Notes: generated from the sequence alone by a model not told the origin. Positions 52,552-62,599 are shown, counted from the first letter of the stretch. The stretch: DNA of 64,000 nucleotides from Pontibacillus marinus BH030004 = DSM 16465 (GCF_000425225.1 NZ_AULJ01000019.1:59886-123885), one strand, 5' to 3'. Numbers and translations are program-made.

Positions 52552-53706
52552 TTAAGATCTTTTAAAAAAATTCTCTTTGGAAAGTTTTGTTTTATAAAGA
52601 ATGAAACAAAATACCATTAACAATAATAATACAATAATAATACTTAAAGAAGCCATAAGTGATGAATCATCCTCTTCTTCTTTGCTATTAGAAGTTAAGG
52701 ATTTATATTGCTTGTCATCTTTTTTGTTTTTCATCTCTATTAAGGGGGATATCCCCTGAACCTTTTCCGCATCATTGATCACATTCAACATCTCGCCATT
52801 ACTCACCCCGTACATTAATTGGTCTTGAACTGGATGGGTAACATAAAATTCTTCCCCTTTAGAGAAACTTGATATTTTAAAATTGTCAAAACCATAATCA
52901 AGAAGTTTCTTTGTATCCTCATAGGCTATGGACTGCCTTTCACTATTCAAAGTGATCACGATAAGACTTAGGTTATTTCTCTTAGCAGAAGTAGCTAATG
53001 TAAAACCTGATTCGTCTACATACCCTGTTTTCCCACCTGTTATCCCTTCATATGGATCCTCTCGCATTAGCTTATGATGAGTGTAAAGCGTGGTATCCCA
53101 TGCTTCTCCATCCCACTTTAATGATTTCGTACCAAATAGCTCTCGGAAAACTTCATTCTTCATTGCATATTGTGTAATTTTGACTAGATCTTTGGCTGTC
53201 GTAACGTGTTTAGGATCAAAAAGTCCATGTGGATTAGCAAACGTGGTGTTCTCTACACCAACCTCACTAGTTAAATATTCATTCAGATCCGCAGCGAATT
53301 GTTCCTCACTACCACTCATATGCTGAGCAATCGCAACACCCGCATCATTACCAGAATTGATTAAAAGCCCTTGTAGGAGCTTTTTCAATGTAACCTTCTC
53401 CCCTTCATCAAGGTAGACCCTCGTACCTTCAATAGATCTTGCCTCCTTAGTGACAGTTACCATTTCATCTAAATTTCCTTTTTCAATTGCATAAATAGCA
53501 GTCGCAATTTTTGTTAAACTAGCTGGATACATTTCTTTTCCTGCATTTTTTGTGTACAGCACTTTCCCAGAATTAGATTCTATTAGTATAACTGCCTCAC
53601 TATTTACTTCTGGTGGTAAAGGATCTGGTTGCGCAATAGTTTTTGGTATAGAAATTAAAAATATAAAAAAGATCATGGTAATGATTAATGAAAATTGTTT
53701 TTTCAT
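52552..53706 (-). CDS. D-alanyl-D-alanine carboxypeptidase (S11, DacF/DacB-like)
   Basis: A 384-residue penicillin-binding protein removing the terminal D-Ala of peptidoglycan peptides. N-terminal signal peptide; active-site motifs S63-x-x-K66 (PASLTK), S118-G-N (LINSGNDAG) and KTG (GGKTGYVDESG). A C-terminal hydrophobic helix (SIIIVLLLLMVFCFILYKT) would anchor it to the membrane, unlike the amphipathic tail of typical PBP5. Sporulation (DacF/DacB) or vegetative role not decided. Confidence 0.93.
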   Translation of the reverse strand: MKKQFSLIITMIFFIFLISIPKTIAQPDPLPPEVNSEAVILIESNSGKVLYTKNAGKEMYPASLTKIATAIYAIEKGNLDEMVTVTKEARSIEGTRVYLDEGEKVTLKKLLQGLLINSGNDAGVAIAQHMSGSEEQFAADLNEYLTSEVGVENTTFANPHGLFDPKHVTTAKDLVKITQYAMKNEVFRELFGTKSLKWDGEAWDTTLYTHHKLMREDPYEGITGGKTGYVDESGFTLATSAKRNNLSLIVITLNSERQSIAYEDTKKLLDYGFDNFKISSFSKGEEFYVTHPVQDQLMYGVSNGEMLNVINDAEKVQGISPLIEMKNKKDDKQYKSLTSNSKEEEDDSSLMASLSIIIVLLLLMVFCFILYKTKLSKENFFKRS

Positions 53707-54244
53707 ATTATCAGCCTCTACTAGTTAATGAATAGAAAGAAATGATTATGATTCAAACATATTTATTGCTCATAGAAGGAATAGACCAAATCCAAACAAA
53801 AATTAGATTAATAGAGTAAAATAAAATCCCAATTCATGACGGTTTAATCAATTAGATCACAATCTATTTTCTTTATTCTACAAAAGAATCTTTCAAATTA
53901 TGAATGTATTTAAGAAAATATCATGAAAATCTTTATTAACTGACTTTCTGATAGAAGCGAGTCAGATTTTGAGGTAACTAAACAAAATATCATTTGCTTA
54001 CCTTTTGTTAAGATTTCTTATAGTATTACATGAGCATGTAGTCATACACTAAAAGTTTGGGGGTGATTTGTCAAAATGAATTAAATGGAAATATAGTTTT
54101 GAGGTTAGGCCTATCCAGTAGATGTAAGAATATTAATTTACCTCAATGAGTATGATACAACTACTCATCGAGGTAGTGAATTATGGCTATGCTAAACGAT
54201 TTGTCTCATTAAACTTTTGTGACTTTACATTCTGAATATAAGTA
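53707..54244. other. Intergenic region without a gene
   Basis: No coding frame with a ribosome binding site is seen on either strand. The region is AT-rich. One hairpin, TACCTCAATGAGTA/TACTCATCGAGGTA (54137-54176), lies about 70 bp downstream of the FAD-protein gene and may be its terminator, though a T-run is lacking. Confidence 0.6.
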
Positions 54245-55321
54245 CTACTTCATAAATGGACGAAGTATATAACTAAGTGTATTTAGTGAGTTAAACTTAC
54301 TAGGTTTAAAAAATTTCTTCCCCCAATAACCATCTAAGCCACTTACGATCTTATCCATAGTAGGATTCTCTGTTCTTTCAATTGCTTTACGAAGAGTAAG
54401 TGAATGGTTATAACTTTTCCTTATCGGTTTGATTAACTTTTCATATTGGCCTTCCCCACATATATCATTTGCAGCATATATGCCTGTTAAAAGAGAAGAA
54501 AATTGTCCAAAACCCAGAAACGGCATTAGAGCTCCGAAACAGTTACCAGTAAAGAAAGTGTTTCCAATACGTGGATATATACATCTTCCTATTAAATAAT
54601 CTTTGACATGGAACTGATCCGTTACCTTTAGAGATTGATTAAACCGTGAACATAAAATGTCATAGAAATTCTGCCACATTTGGTCCTCATCTTGTATGGA
54701 AGAGAATTGTGGGTAGGCAATAACTATATTTGCCTCTTTTTCAGAAAAAGGGATTACATAGGCATAACCATTAGGAACGATCTTATGATTAAACCAAACA
54801 TATATTGAAGATTGTTTAAAATCCCCTTCAACCGTTGCTCCTTTTAAAGTAACAGAGCGATCTACTTCATAGTTGTTTAAGTCTAGGGCATATCCGGCGT
54901 CACCTGTTGCCAAAATGACATGAGAATACTCTTTTAGTAATTCTTCGTATGTAAACGTTGATTGATAGTGTATCTTAGATGATACTTGCTGTTTTAATTG
55001 TTGTTCAAAAGAATGTTTATGGCGACCTCGTATGTTAATAAAACCCACCTGCTCATTAACTATTGCTTTTTTATTTTCTGAATGGATATTTAGCTGATTT
55101 ATTAGGTTTGATGGTTTCAAGAAAATGTTATGTTCTTCTGCAAGAAACTGGTAATTATTATTAACAGGGCTAGTAAGGAATGATAAGAATAATTCCGCAT
55201 TAATAAAACGGTCTCCGACATCGCTTCTCTTTTCAAAAATATGCGGAGAAATCCCATTCCTCTCCAACGTGATGGCACAAGCCAGTCCAGATAATCCTGC
55301 ACCCATAATTGCTACTTTCAT
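54245..55321 (-). CDS. FAD-dependent oxidoreductase, geranylgeranyl reductase-like
   Basis: A 358-residue flavoprotein. The N-terminal ADP-binding fold VAIMGAGLSGLACAITLERN is intact, as is the second FAD motif region VILATGDAGYAL. YPRIGNTFFTGNCFGALMPF and GFGQFSSLLTGIYAANDIC match the GG-reductase/lycopene-cyclase-like family. These reduce isoprenoid chains or act on lipids, but the substrate here cannot be told. Single gene, divergent from the TM2-like gene. Confidence 0.8.
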   Translation of the reverse strand: MKVAIMGAGLSGLACAITLERNGISPHIFEKRSDVGDRFINAELFLSFLTSPVNNNYQFLAEEHNIFLKPSNLINQLNIHSENKKAIVNEQVGFINIRGRHKHSFEQQLKQQVSSKIHYQSTFTYEELLKEYSHVILATGDAGYALDLNNYEVDRSVTLKGATVEGDFKQSSIYVWFNHKIVPNGYAYVIPFSEKEANIVIAYPQFSSIQDEDQMWQNFYDILCSRFNQSLKVTDQFHVKDYLIGRCIYPRIGNTFFTGNCFGALMPFLGFGQFSSLLTGIYAANDICGEGQYEKLIKPIRKSYNHSLTLRKAIERTENPTMDKIVSGLDGYWGKKFFKPSKFNSLNTLSYILRPFMK

Positions 55322-55476
55322 TTTAAAACCCCATCGTTTTCTATTTTATTTTTATTCTCTCCTAAAACAAGACTATATATGATTAACAAAAAGCAAATTC
55401 ATCATAAAGGTTTTATTTTACTATATTTGGTAATGATTAATATTATATTATTAATTTACCCTAAGGAGTTTAGTTT

Positions 55477-55965
55477 ATGGATAAATATAACCCTAAAGTT
55501 GCTACTTATATGAGTATTATTGGGTGCGGAGCGGGGCAGCTTTATAACCAACAGATACTCAAAGGGATTTCGTTTGTTTTAGTAGGCACCTATTTCAATT
55601 TAAAAGCAAACTTAAATGAAGCTATTCTTTACAGTTTTTTAGCTGATATACACATTGCACATGAAATATTAAATTATGAATGGGGAATGAATTATTTAAG
55701 TGCTTTTTATTTTTCTATGTGGGATGCCTATTATAACGCATATAAAAATTCCTATTCTGCCCCCCCACGTTCCACTACTGCAATTCCATTTATAACAGCA
55801 GTCATTTTTGGTGATTTAGGTATATTTTACAATCATTTAATCTATATCGGACCAATATTCGGGGGCATTGTTGGCTCTTTAATAGGTGTTTTAATTGGAA
55901 AAATCATAGAAAGATTCATAAAAACGGGGATCTTTCATCGAAGAACTGGTGAGGTTCAGGAGTAA
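55477..55965 (+). CDS. TM2-like small membrane protein
   Basis: A 162-residue protein with hydrophobic segments near 10-40 and 100-150. The start GCGAGQLYNQQILKGISFVL resembles the TM2-domain motif (G-x-G-x-x-Y-x-x-x-x-x-x-G). The middle (IAHEILNYEWGMNYLSAFYF and MWDAYYNAYKNS) is unlike classical TM2 proteins. Function unknown. It is divergent from the FAD oxidoreductase gene, with a roughly 150-bp shared upstream region, and has a TAAGGAG site. Confidence 0.72.
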   Translation: MDKYNPKVATYMSIIGCGAGQLYNQQILKGISFVLVGTYFNLKANLNEAILYSFLADIHIAHEILNYEWGMNYLSAFYFSMWDAYYNAYKNSYSAPPRSTTAIPFITAVIFGDLGIFYNHLIYIGPIFGGIVGSLIGVLIGKIIERFIKTGIFHRRTGEVQE

Positions 55966-56210
55966 ACTACATTTTATGTAGTGTTAATACGGCGAGGTTA
56001 ACGATCACTTTCAAGTGTAAAAAGGACTTTACATAGCATACTGTCGATAAGTAATGAGAATGAGATAATAGCGGATTTAGTATATAAGACTAAGAGCTAA
56101 AATGGTCACTCCTAGTGCAGCTGTAGTATCATGAATGTAAAGCCAAAGAGTTTTTAGTGCTGAAATTAACGGTCTGTTTAAAATCTGTTATCGTCAGGTG
56201 TGAGTCCATA

Positions 56211-57164
56211 ATGAACTTACTCGAAAAGTTATATACTTTGATTATTTTCTTAGCGATTATTATTGGCATAAGTATTGGACAAATAGAACGAATACAAGCT
56301 AATGCAGAAACGTTTATTGTTCCTTTACTCGTAGTTATGCTCTATATTACTTTCTTACAAATTCCTTTTGAAGAAATAAAGAAGTCTTTTAAAAACATTA
56401 CTTTCACATATACTTCAATAACTATGAACTTTGTATGGACACCCGCATTTGCATGGTTACTCGCAATGGTATGGTTAGGTGACATTCCAGCATTGTATAT
56501 TGGGTTTATCATGCTAATGGTCACACCATGTACGGACTGGTACTTAATTTTTACTGTGATAGCGAAAGGAAATGTTGCATTATCCACAGCTATCTTACCT
56601 CTAAACCTAACTTTACAGTTCGTTTTGTTACCCATTTACCTCCTTATTTTTAGTGGGACGTCAGGAGTAGTAGAACCGTGGGTTTTGTTTGAAAGCATTC
56701 TGACTGTTTTATTCATACCATTCGTTTTAGCTGTTTTAACAAAATTCCTTTTGAAAAACAATGAACAAGTGAGAGATCACTTGATATCTAACCTTAGTAT
56801 GTTTCCCATTATTTTTTTAAGCCTTGCCATTGTAGCCATGTTTGCTTCACAAGGGCAATTATTGTTAGATAACCTCAATTTAATGTGGCAAATTACTATC
56901 CCTATACTTTTATTTTTTATGATTAATTTTTTCATCAGTCAAACGGTAGGAAAATTTATGAGATTCCCTTACCCAGACCGAGTAAGTTTAAGTTTGACTA
57001 CTTTAGCTAGAAATTCACCAATCGCTTTGGCAATTGCCATGACCGCTTTTCCCGACCAACCATTAATTGCATTGACATTAGTTATAGGTCCGCTTTTAGA
57101 ATTACCTATTCTGGCCATCATCTCACAGGTTTTATTATTGATTTCTAAGTATAAAAATATTTAA
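56211..57164 (+). CDS. BASS-superfamily transporter (bile acid/ACR3-like)
   Basis: A 317-residue protein with about ten membrane segments. GFIMLMVTPCTDWYLIFTVI has the conserved Cys in the ACR3-like position (TPCTDW), and LTTLARNSPIALAIAMTAFP plus GPLLELPILAIIS match the bile acid:sodium symporter/arsenical family. ACR3 arsenite exporters have this Cys, but the rest is diverged and no ars genes are near, so substrate is open. Start chosen at 56211, where the first helix begins; the ribosome binding site is weak (AGGTGTGAG). Nothing else is seen in the 245 bp upstream. Confidence 0.82.
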   Translation: MNLLEKLYTLIIFLAIIIGISIGQIERIQANAETFIVPLLVVMLYITFLQIPFEEIKKSFKNITFTYTSITMNFVWTPAFAWLLAMVWLGDIPALYIGFIMLMVTPCTDWYLIFTVIAKGNVALSTAILPLNLTLQFVLLPIYLLIFSGTSGVVEPWVLFESILTVLFIPFVLAVLTKFLLKNNEQVRDHLISNLSMFPIIFLSLAIVAMFASQGQLLLDNLNLMWQITIPILLFFMINFFISQTVGKFMRFPYPDRVSLSLTTLARNSPIALAIAMTAFPDQPLIALTLVIGPLLELPILAIISQVLLLISKYKNI

Positions 57165-57204
57165 ACAGTCGAAATCACCCATCATATTGTTGGTTAACAA
57201 GAAA

Positions 57205-57238
57205 GAAGACAGAATTCCATTGGAATTCTGTCTTTATA
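57205..57238 (+). terminator. Terminator of the BASS gene
   Basis: Stem AAGACAGAATTCC/GGAATTCTGTCTT with loop ATT, followed by a T-rich stretch. Confidence 0.85.
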
Positions 57239-57331
57239 TATAGTCATATAGAATTATTATTTTCATGAGGCATCTTATCTTTGTTTTTTCTACTAACGAA
57301 AAATCCTTTTTAGAAATTAAGGAAAATTACG

Positions 57332-57694
57332 TTAAAAGTTTTTTTCAAGGTCATTAAATAAATGAAATACCATCACTCGTTCACCTGTACGAGTGCTTAT
57401 ATCGGTATGAAAACTTTTCACTTTTTCTCCAGTTACAGTTAGTATAATATCCTTAAGATCTTCGATTCCGGATTCAACTAACTCCGAACGAGTTTTTTTT
57501 ATCGTTAACATTCCCTCTTTTGTTTCACAAACTCTATATTCAGCCGGTGTTAAAATACCTTTTAAATTAACAATTATCATATCCCTTAATATATCTGTCT
57601 TAACAGATACAGACCCACGCCCAAGAAAGTCCTTTTCCCATTGAGTAATTGCCTTGCTTACCTCAGCTTCATAAGAACCTTTAGATATTTTCAT
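57332..57694 (-). CDS. DUF2294 family protein
   Basis: A 120-residue protein. AEVSKAITQWEKDFLGRGSV, then LTPAEYRVCETKEGMLTIKK and SFHTDISTRTGERVMVFHLF, match DUF2294, a family often found next to DabA/DabB genes in Firmicutes. It is 118 bp downstream of dabA on the same strand, so it may be part of the carbon-uptake locus, perhaps as a regulatory or assembly factor. No membrane segment. Biochemical role unknown. Confidence 0.82.
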   Translation of the reverse strand: MKISKGSYEAEVSKAITQWEKDFLGRGSVSVKTDILRDMIIVNLKGILTPAEYRVCETKEGMLTIKKTRSELVESGIEDLKDIILTVTGEKVKSFHTDISTRTGERVMVFHLFNDLEKNF

Positions 57695-57812
57695 TTATAT
57701 ACATCTCCTATCGCAAAATTGGTCTATTCGTTTTTAAAATTTCGAGAAGATATATACTTATAAAGTTGAGTGTCCTCTTTAATAAACTTCTCATCCCTAT
57801 TTTCTTATATCT

Positions 57813-60440
57813 TTACCAGTTTTTCCACCGTCCTTCTGGATCAACACTAGCAAGTCGAACCCATCCATTTTTAACTTTTTCTCGAAATGCTGAATCATTA
57901 TTTAATAACCGTTTTACATATTGGCTAGGTGCGTGGATAACAACCAACAATCGAAGAGGAGAATGATAAGTCTCGTGATCTGATTGCATGACGGATTGCC
58001 AAGGAAGTCCGGCTAACAAGTCACTTCCATTCCCCTGCATAACACCAAGACCTGCTGTAACGGTTTGAGTTGCTTTATTTCCACTACCATAATAATGTGG
58101 TGCTACCGTAGAAGCATAATATTGTAAATTAATCCACTGGGCCACTGTTCCTGGTCCTGCAATAATGTTAGCTAGGAGATCCCCATTTTCATCCTGTTTC
58201 CAATCATAATTATGAAGAAAAGCTCTACCTTCCAAATCACAATTCTGAGTTAGTTCACGTTGTCCGATAATAAAAGCTGCATTTCCGGCTAATCCCCATT
58301 CCGGACGTACCTCACTCCAATCTTCAGCAAATCTATGTGCCTCAGTTTGTGGATTTTTTAATTTCGATTGGAAATTCGGTAATTGGGCTAGACGCTCAGC
58401 ATTTGCATTTTGACTTACTTTCGGCATAATAGCCTCGATATGATCAAATGCTTCTTGTGCAGCTTCGGAAAGTTCAGGAACATATAGCCAGTGTAATTCA
58501 TCTACCGTTGTTTTATGCTCAGCAGCTACGAAAACCGTGTCCACAGGGATTTCAATTCCTTCAGAAGACAGCCCTTCTCTTACCTCCGGAAGGTTGCACA
58601 ATGCTGCTAAAACCCTTGCATTGAATCCGCCTGACTCTCCACCGCAGGCACCACAGTCTAAAGATGAAGCATAAGGATTATTGGTACTTTGGCTACCATG
58701 TCCGCATATCACGACTAATGGTGCGAAATCCTTTATTAACCCCATCATTTTCAGAGCTTGGCGAGCATAATACACCTTTTCTTCTTCAGAGAAACCAATG
58801 GGTATCTCCTCACCTGTATTATGAACATGATTAAGCGTTAGTTTTGTTTCAGGTTTACGTAACCATGTTTCACGAAGATTACGAATGAAACGATCTGCTC
58901 TCTTTGGTACAAAGCTACGGGTTACCATTTGAAGAGTAAGCCAAGGACCACTAACCTCCGGTAAAAGTAAGCTGGCAAGCACATTCTGTTTCATTGTTTT
59001 AAATGTATAACTTAATGAACTCACTGCCTGCTTACGTTGTTGATATTTTGAAAATACTCCATCATCATCAACGATCTCTTTTATTTTACGTTGTGGCTTT
59101 AGTATAACCGGCAAAGAAGAATGGCAGTGATGACTCCCGAGTTCACTCGTTGCAATCGGTAACCCGAAGAAACCAGCAATTCCAATCGTTTCAATAGAAC
59201 CTTCTTTTTCAAGTTGACGACGAAAAGGTTCTGAACGTACATCAATGCAGAATGCTAATTGAGCTAATGAAGATTTTTCACCGTTGGCCTCATGTTGTTT
59301 AGAAGCTATCTTCTGACTTAATTGATCTGCATGTGTTTGTTCCCAAGCTTCTAACCAAATTTTCCTGCGAACCTTATCATCAAAGCTGTGGGCAAATGAT
59401 AAATATTCATACTTTTTAGTGGAAGACATCTGTGACCATTCCTCGATTGTAAGGCCTCCCCAATGGATCCAAGAGGCTAACAAGGGAGTAATCGAAACTT
59501 TCTTCTCTGATCGTTGATTGGTCAAAGGTAGGTGAGGCTTAATAATTGTGTACTCCATGGAAATACGAACTGCTAAATATTCTGTTAAGAGCTCATGTTC
59601 ATGTCTTGATTGTTCGGAGTGCCAAAGCATCATTCCTGCCCATCCAGGTAAAGAGAGCAGATGAGCTTCAAGATATGGCTGTATCTTTGATCTAGGAATT
59701 TCTAGTTTGGCTAATGCTTCTTTTAAAGCCATATGTGGATCTTGTGGCCAATCCTTTAAGTTTTTACGCTGTTGTTTATTAAGTGCCGGATCGTATTGAA
59801 TGAGACGTTGCCAAGTATGATAGAAACCTTCCTGACGGTTTGGCATTGTCCAACCTGCCTGTGATCCATCAAGATATAATTTACACCACTTGATGCAATG
59901 ATGATCGAGAATATTGACTAACCTTTCACCATTTCGATCCTCTAAATGCGAACTTATTGGTTGCATAAAAGAACTCTCGATACTCCCCATATTCAGTCCA
60001 CTAAATTCCTCTACCGATTTCTCCAACTCATGTGATGATAAAAGGCTAGAAGGTAATGGATCTAATTTTAGCGCTGCATGACAAAATCGCTCTGCCACGT
60101 TCCTTGGGATATTAAAGGAATGTGAATCAAGCCAACGCTGCAGCCTCATATTCACAAAATCCTCATGAATCTCTCCTCTACTCTTGGCAGAGAGGATCAT
60201 AGAGGCACTAGGATAGAGATCAACATCAAGAATATCCTTAAACCAACCAGCAACCTGTTCAAAAGATTGCTTTTCAAGTCCCATCCATGGATTACGTGCT
60301 GCAAATGTAGAAATTGGCCAAAGTGGTGCAATCACTCGGCTCGCTGATTCAATTAAAACATCGATATCACTATCTTGAAAATTAAAATTTGTACCTTTCT
60401 TCTCCACATTTTCTTTGGTTAATCCAGATGTTTCGCACAT
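57813..60440 (-). CDS. dabA: Inorganic carbon transporter subunit DabA (UPF0753/DUF2309)
   Basis: An 875-residue protein homologous to beta-carbonic anhydrase at its zinc site. The expected ligands are visible: Cys and Asp in FCIDVRSEPFRR, and His and Cys in VVICGHGSQSTN...LDCGACGGESGGF. With DabB it takes up CO2/bicarbonate in an energy-coupled way as a vectorial hydration system. The ATG at 60440 has AAGGAGGT eight bases upstream; a GTG one codon earlier is less likely. Stop of dabB is 6 bp away, so both are one operon. In a heterotroph it would supply carboxylation reactions at low CO2. Confidence 0.94.
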   Translation of the reverse strand: MCETSGLTKENVEKKGTNFNFQDSDIDVLIESASRVIAPLWPISTFAARNPWMGLEKQSFEQVAGWFKDILDVDLYPSASMILSAKSRGEIHEDFVNMRLQRWLDSHSFNIPRNVAERFCHAALKLDPLPSSLLSSHELEKSVEEFSGLNMGSIESSFMQPISSHLEDRNGERLVNILDHHCIKWCKLYLDGSQAGWTMPNRQEGFYHTWQRLIQYDPALNKQQRKNLKDWPQDPHMALKEALAKLEIPRSKIQPYLEAHLLSLPGWAGMMLWHSEQSRHEHELLTEYLAVRISMEYTIIKPHLPLTNQRSEKKVSITPLLASWIHWGGLTIEEWSQMSSTKKYEYLSFAHSFDDKVRRKIWLEAWEQTHADQLSQKIASKQHEANGEKSSLAQLAFCIDVRSEPFRRQLEKEGSIETIGIAGFFGLPIATSELGSHHCHSSLPVILKPQRKIKEIVDDDGVFSKYQQRKQAVSSLSYTFKTMKQNVLASLLLPEVSGPWLTLQMVTRSFVPKRADRFIRNLRETWLRKPETKLTLNHVHNTGEEIPIGFSEEEKVYYARQALKMMGLIKDFAPLVVICGHGSQSTNNPYASSLDCGACGGESGGFNARVLAALCNLPEVREGLSSEGIEIPVDTVFVAAEHKTTVDELHWLYVPELSEAAQEAFDHIEAIMPKVSQNANAERLAQLPNFQSKLKNPQTEAHRFAEDWSEVRPEWGLAGNAAFIIGQRELTQNCDLEGRAFLHNYDWKQDENGDLLANIIAGPGTVAQWINLQYYASTVAPHYYGSGNKATQTVTAGLGVMQGNGSDLLAGLPWQSVMQSDHETYHSPLRLLVVIHAPSQYVKRLLNNDSAFREKVKNGWVRLASVDPEGRWKNW

Positions 60441-60446
60441 CACTCA

Positions 60447-61967
60447 TTACCTCCTTGCTATATACTGTTTAAGGTAGTTTGGATGACTGTCTACTGACTT
60501 TGGTTTTGCTTCACCTAATCTTACTAACCAAAGATAGAGTATTGCGAAGGAAACAGAAGAACCATTACGAGCTATCCACGTACCTAAAGTACTGCCAAAT
60601 AATAATAAACTTACGACAATGATGACAACTGGAATTGGAGGTTGAGCACTTTGATAAACGGTTGTATGCAACCACTCATAGAATAGGTTATGAATGAGGA
60701 TATAAACGATGGTAGCTCCTCCTAAAAATGAAAAGCCAGCAATCCGACCAATTCTCCCCTCTCCAAAAGCTACGAGCTGTGTCCAAGAAACGGACAATGA
60801 CCACCCTAAGATTAGCGCACTTATCAGTTGATACCCATCTCCAGGAGCCATGAGCCAAAAAGCAACCCCTACAAGTAATCCTAATATCCGACCAGCCATG
60901 ATCCATAAATAGGATAATCTTTCATTCACGCGAGACGATACTTCGAAACGACGTACTGCCGAACCAGCCTGTAAAAACAGCGTAGCTTTGAACAAACCGT
61001 GTAAAACAAGATGAATAATAGCTGCTAAATACGCTCCTAAAGCACACTGAATGAGCATAAATCCCATTTGTCCAATCGTAGAACCTACTAACTGACGTTT
61101 ATAGTCAACCTGGACTAAACTAATTCCAGATCCAATCAATACAGATAAACTTGCAAGAATAAGTAAAATAACCGAAGCTGTACCACCATTAAATAGAGGT
61201 GAAAAGCGAGTTAGCATAATTCCACCCGCATTGACTAAACCTGCGTGCATAATCGCAGAAACAGGAGTCGGAGCAACAACAGACTCAATTAACCACCTTT
61301 GGAAAGGACATTGGGCCGCAGTAATTAACACCGCTAAAACAATCAATAAATTAATCCCTGTTCTCTCCCAAGCTCCAAGTTGAGCTAAACTTTCATTTGT
61401 TAGAGCCAATGATAACTGCCACTGACCTGTGACTTGAAAAAGCCAAATCACTGCGAATACTATCGAAAACCAACTTAATGTAAATAAGCGACCAGAAACC
61501 TTGGCAGCTTCATTTGCTACTTCCCATTCACTGTTTAACCTTATAAGTAAGGTTAAACCGACGAGAGTTACTCCCCAAGATATAACCATCAAGCGGAGAT
61601 CACCACTTAGCCATGCAAGAGAGGCAAATCCTGTAGTGAAGGTAAAAAGGGTGAAATACTTACGATAAGAGCGATCTCCCATTAAGTAACGTACAGAAAA
61701 ACGCTGAATGATTAAACCAATTGCAAGAACAAAAAAAGCCATTAACCAAGCTAAGGAATCCAAGTACCAAGGACCAACATTTCCTTTCACACTAGTATTA
61801 AAAAGAGCCACTAAGGAAACCAATGGCGGTAAAGCCACAATACCAATATGAATGCGAACAAAACTCAAGGGGACTCGTGGATGTAAAAACAATAGGCCAC
61901 TTACCCCAGAGGCGATAAGCATAATAATAAATAATGTTAATGATGATGGCAAAAACGAAACTAACAC
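60447..61967 (-). CDS. dabB: Inorganic carbon transporter subunit DabB (NuoL/MrpA-like proton-conducting)
   Basis: A 506-residue membrane protein of the complex I proton-conducting antiporter family, with about 13 membrane segments. FQRWLIESVVAPTPVSAIMH and AGLVNAGGIMLTRFSPLF are the family's typical segments with the conserved Lys/His region, and DYKRQLVGSTIGQMGFMLIQ follows. GTG at 61967 with AGGGGAG eight bases upstream; the frame extends further up without a ribosome site. Upstream gene of dabA; energises it with the proton gradient. Confidence 0.93.
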   Translation of the reverse strand: MLVSFLPSSLTLFIIMLIASGVSGLLFLHPRVPLSFVRIHIGIVALPPLVSLVALFNTSVKGNVGPWYLDSLAWLMAFFVLAIGLIIQRFSVRYLMGDRSYRKYFTLFTFTTGFASLAWLSGDLRLMVISWGVTLVGLTLLIRLNSEWEVANEAAKVSGRLFTLSWFSIVFAVIWLFQVTGQWQLSLALTNESLAQLGAWERTGINLLIVLAVLITAAQCPFQRWLIESVVAPTPVSAIMHAGLVNAGGIMLTRFSPLFNGGTASVILLILASLSVLIGSGISLVQVDYKRQLVGSTIGQMGFMLIQCALGAYLAAIIHLVLHGLFKATLFLQAGSAVRRFEVSSRVNERLSYLWIMAGRILGLLVGVAFWLMAPGDGYQLISALILGWSLSVSWTQLVAFGEGRIGRIAGFSFLGGATIVYILIHNLFYEWLHTTVYQSAQPPIPVVIIVVSLLLFGSTLGTWIARNGSSVSFAILYLWLVRLGEAKPKSVDSHPNYLKQYIARR

Positions 61968-62098
61968 AAAGCATTCTCCCCTCAAATGATGAAAGTATTA
62001 AAAAATTATTAAAAAGTCTTTCCATATATCTTTCTAAAAAAATCACACATTTATTTTAATCCATTACAACTTTTCTAATAAAATTGTGTTTACTCAAC

Positions 62099-62166
62099 AA
62101 AAAAACCGACAACTTTAAAGATTCAATGATGATTTAAAGTCATCACTGAATCTTTAAAATTGCCGG
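62099..62166 (-). terminator. Long-stem terminator upstream of dabB
   Basis: On the minus strand two arms of about 27 nt pair, CCGGCAATTTTAAAGATTC with GAATCTTTAAAGTTGTCGG plus the inner TGATGA/TCATCA, followed by seven T. It lies in the dab leader, about 130 bp before the dabB start, and ends no known gene. Confidence 0.8.
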
Positions 62167-62438
62167 CATCGCTTCAACTAACTTCAATGAAGTTTTTTGA
62201 AGAGCTACCTTTTATAGTATCAAAATACATTATGATTATAATTCCGCGTCTAATAAAAAAGTATCCTTAAATCTTACATACTAGAATATAAAATACACTG
62301 ATTTATGTTACTTTTTCATTCAATTACTTTAGAAACTTTTTCATCCAGTCAATATTAAAATATTAAATAAATGCTAAAGCCCTTAACCAATTCAGAAATG
62401 AAAAAATAATCATCTATCAATTTTTTTAGTTATATAAA

Positions 62439-62467
62439 AAAATATACTAAATTATAAAGTTTGTCAA
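62439..62467 (-). promoter_or_regulatory. Orphan sigma-A-like promoter
   Basis: Minus strand TTGACA (perfect -35), 17 bp, TATTTT (-10). It lies between the tmRNA terminator and the long-stem terminator; the 270 bp that follow have only tiny frames. Possible start of a small RNA or of the dabBA leader. Confidence 0.5.
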
Positions 62468-62570
62468 TAACAAAGCGCCCTTATACTCTTTCCCTTTCAT
62501 AGAAATCGCATTTGGGTGTTGAAGATTACGAATAAAAAATGGAAAACACTATTTCACGTCACAAAGACAT

Positions 62571-62599
62571 AAAAAAACCACCAACATATGTATTGGTGG
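62571..62599 (-). terminator. Terminator of tmRNA
   Basis: Stem CCACCAA/TTGGTGG followed by seven T on the minus strand. The 5' arm contains the mature CCA end of the tmRNA itself. Confidence 0.85.

Noticed and set aside
56211..57164. Arsenite exporter acr3/arsB
   Set aside because: The TPCTDW Cys is present, but the protein is otherwise diverged and no arsR or arsC is near.
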